IMG/VR virus record: IMGVR_UViG_3300038463_000049
Location: 1-22,736 of that record
From: a virus
Length of the DNA stretch: 22,736 bases
Direction: 5' to 3' (one strand)
Under the pieces are notes generated by a model that was not told the DNA's origin, made no database searches, and saw nothing but the letters and a program-made list of their open reading frames with translations. The translations under genes were made by a program, and so were the position numbers. Positions 21,030 to 22,736 of the stretch are shown in pieces; the stretch's first letter is position 1; each line of letters opens with the position of its first letter.

Positions 21030-22322
21030 ATGTCTAGATCGCCATATGCATTAAACTCATACACTGGTGGTGCTACCTATGCAACTATTGTGGCAACAGG
21101 TATTGGTGCTGCTGACACTACTATAACTATTACTGGTACTAATGCAAGTTGGAGTCCTTTAGGTACTGCAGGGGGTTGGTACCTAGCATTAGACTATGGA
21201 ACTTCTGCAGAAGAGAAGATCTTCGTTCCTTCAGGATCTTGGACATACTCTAACACTGGTGTTTCATTAGTAGGAGTTACTCGGGGAATTGATGGAACTA
21301 CTGGGGTAATTCATCCCGCAGGATCATTTGTAGCACCGGTTATTACTTCTATTGATACTTTTGAAGCTAATGAATTAGTATCTCAAAACCTTGGTAACTT
21401 TATAGTTCGTAGTGCTACAGCTACTTGTACTCCAGGAGAATGGACTGTATTTTCAGGAACTACTGCTGCACAAACTCTAAGTTTACCTTCAGGGGTTATT
21501 AACCAAACTGATAACCAGATATCTAACTACTCTACTGTTGGATTAACTATTGCTTCAGGTTCTAATGCAAAACTTAACAACTATGGAGTTTTGGGTAATG
21601 TAATTATTCCCCCTAATGCTTCATATACTTTTACCTATGAACCTACCAATACTACTTGGTACACAACTGGTACTAATACTCCTACTGCTTATGTAGGGAG
21701 CGGTCTAGCAGGACAGCATCTAACCCCTTCAGGGGCTATAGCTGGACAATTATCTTGGGCTATGCCTACTAGTTATGATATGCCTGCAACCTATCTAAGT
21801 CCCTATAATGCATGGAACTTAGACCCAGGGGTAAATATTGGTAGTGCTGCTGTTCTTGTTACTGGCACTTTATATTATAATGCTATTTGGATTCCTACTG
21901 CTATGACTCTTAGTGGTATATCATTTTACCCTACTACTTTTGCAGCTACTGACACTGCCTATATAGGTTTCTTTAACTCAACTACTCAATTAGCAGTATG
22001 TTCAGGTATTATCGGTGGTACAACTAACGCATTAGTTAAAACTCTTATTTCTGGTGGTACCTATAATATTTCCTCTCCTGGACTTTATTACATTGGAATA
22101 GTAATTTCTGGATCGAGTGCCACCTCCTTTGGAGGCAACGTACTTACTATTCCCTCTTTATATAATTTAGGAGTAGGCAATCAAACAAATTCGGTCACAG
22201 GGTTAAGATTAGGCACTGTAGTTATAGGTAACAGAGCATTATATGCTAATAATGCAACCATTAGCGGCATAATACAGAGCGCTCCATCACCAGGCCCAGT
22301 TCTTTTCTTTGCGCTATCATAG
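21030..22322 (+). CDS. Tail fibre-type protein
   Basis: This encodes 430 aa with AAAGGA upstream, ten bases after the previous stop. Residues 1-105 are the shared tail module: YALNSYTGGATYATIV, DTTITITG, LDYGTSAEEKIFV, then VTRGIDGTTGVIHPAGS, the most complete RG..GT..H..G form in the window. Residues about 115-225 contain a strand-rich domain with TLSLPSG and IPPNASYTFTYEPTNTTWY, resembling spike or stalk segments. The C-terminal ~190 residues form another beta domain (GTLYYNAIWIPTAMTLSGISFYPTTF, GLYYIGIVISGS), likely a receptor-binding or capping head. The gene is AT-rich throughout. Confidence 0.7.
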   Translation: MSRSPYALNSYTGGATYATIVATGIGAADTTITITGTNASWSPLGTAGGWYLALDYGTSAEEKIFVPSGSWTYSNTGVSLVGVTRGIDGTTGVIHPAGSFVAPVITSIDTFEANELVSQNLGNFIVRSATATCTPGEWTVFSGTTAAQTLSLPSGVINQTDNQISNYSTVGLTIASGSNAKLNNYGVLGNVIIPPNASYTFTYEPTNTTWYTTGTNTPTAYVGSGLAGQHLTPSGAIAGQLSWAMPTSYDMPATYLSPYNAWNLDPGVNIGSAAVLVTGTLYYNAIWIPTAMTLSGISFYPTTFAATDTAYIGFFNSTTQLAVCSGIIGGTTNALVKTLISGGTYNISSPGLYYIGIVISGSSATSFGGNVLTIPSLYNLGVGNQTNSVTGLRLGTVVIGNRALYANNATISGIIQSAPSPGPVLFFALS

Positions 22323-22333
22323 AATAGCCACTA

Positions 22334-22736
22334 ATGGCGACACCTCTAGATAGACATCCTTGGACTGAATCCACCCAGGCATATTATGGTGGTACAGAGT
22401 CATACTATCCAGTACTCTTTCCCACTATTTCGGGATTTAATGCTTCTTTCTTAATTCCTGCCTATCAATATCCTACTTTAGGGATTTGGCCTCAACTCTA
22501 TATAACTCCACCTATAGGAACTACGGGCTATGTTATTGTTGACATTGCTAGTGGAACTCTCCCCACAGTAGACCCCAACTATACTTCTGCAATTGCTAGA
22601 GCTCAAAATGCAGGTTGGACTTGTTTAGGTTATGTTGATACCAACTATACTGCAGTAGTTTCAGGACAAGTAGAAAACTTAGTACATGACTGGTTCACAG
22701 TTTATGGGATTAAGAATATTTTCTTTGATCGTGCAG
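22334..22736 (+). CDS. Spherulin-4-like (GH135-type) tail protein, 3' partial
   Basis: This is open from an ATG 11 bases after the previous stop to the window end (134 complete codons, no stop). After a short arm, residues about 40-134 read FLIPAYQYPTLGIW, YVIVDIASG, DPNYTSAIARAQNAGWTCLGYVDTNY and WFTVYGIKNIFFDRA. This is the pattern of Spherulin-4 family domains: a TIM-barrel strand order with conserved DPNY, GYVDT and FFD acids. Family members include fungal Sph3 (GH135), which cleaves galactosaminogalactan. Here it would be a virion-associated polysaccharide-degrading or -binding protein. Activity is not shown by sequence; the C-terminal half is outside the window. No ribosome-binding site is evident. 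Confidence 0.7.
   Translation, partial: MATPLDRHPWTESTQAYYGGTESYYPVLFPTISGFNASFLIPAYQYPTLGIWPQLYITPPIGTTGYVIVDIASGTLPTVDPNYTSAIARAQNAGWTCLGYVDTNYTAVVSGQVENLVHDWFTVYGIKNIFFDRA

Noticed and set aside
1-22736. tRNA genes, CRISPR arrays, insertion sequences or an integrase attachment site
   Set aside because: I saw no cloverleaf, regular direct repeats, transposase or integrase-like coding sequence in the window.

Overview
The window looks like part of the virion-structure module of a tailed double-stranded DNA phage (Caudoviricetes), either free or from a metagenome. Every gene I can support lies on the + strand, genes are tightly packed, and the order portal, maturation protease, scaffold-like protein, decoration-like protein, major capsid protein, then many beta-rich Gly/Ser/Thr virion proteins is a classic head-to-tail layout. 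Base composition is AT-rich by eye, with exceptions noted below. Two strong sigma70-type promoters sit so close to an ATG that the transcripts should be leaderless. That habit, plus tail modules ending in an RG..GT..H..G pattern, fits phages of Actinobacteria, but the host is an inference only.

Layout. 2-2239: end of a large disordered protein with a CxxCxG zinc-ribbon array, cut by the window edge. 2280-4308: four small genes, one a probable virion protein. 4361-9109: portal protein interrupted by TWO LAGLIDADG inteins. 9156-12545: a 58-aa protein, a membrane-anchored coiled-coil protein, a prohead protease with an extra zinc knuckle, a double zinc-ribbon protein and an acidic scaffold-like protein, several joined by one-base TAATG overlaps. 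12559-14115: decoration-like and major capsid proteins, closed by a very strong terminator at 14171-14220.

14241-16103 looks like an inserted cassette. It begins with a relic of the 3' end of a second, diverged capsid gene. Next come a consensus promoter, a protein with five zinc fingers fused to a PD-(D/E)XK nuclease (a probable free-standing homing endonuclease), a translationally coupled SCQG-motif protein and a 50-aa ORF. 16253-19425: hypothetical and beta-rich virion proteins. 19426-19726: a graveyard holding a broken zinc-finger gene with its own leaderless promoter, and a broken N-terminal tail-fibre module. 19727-22736: two 430-aa tail-fibre-type proteins, the first with a GC-rich foreign domain, and the start of a Spherulin-4-like (GH135-type) protein that runs off the window.

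Together the genes build and mature a capsid, then the outer tail or adhesion apparatus. Superimposed on this is an unusual load of homing elements: two inteins in one gene, one intact free-standing nuclease and one decayed one. They target or flank essential, conserved virion genes. Zinc-binding Cys/His clusters recur in eight separate genes or relics.
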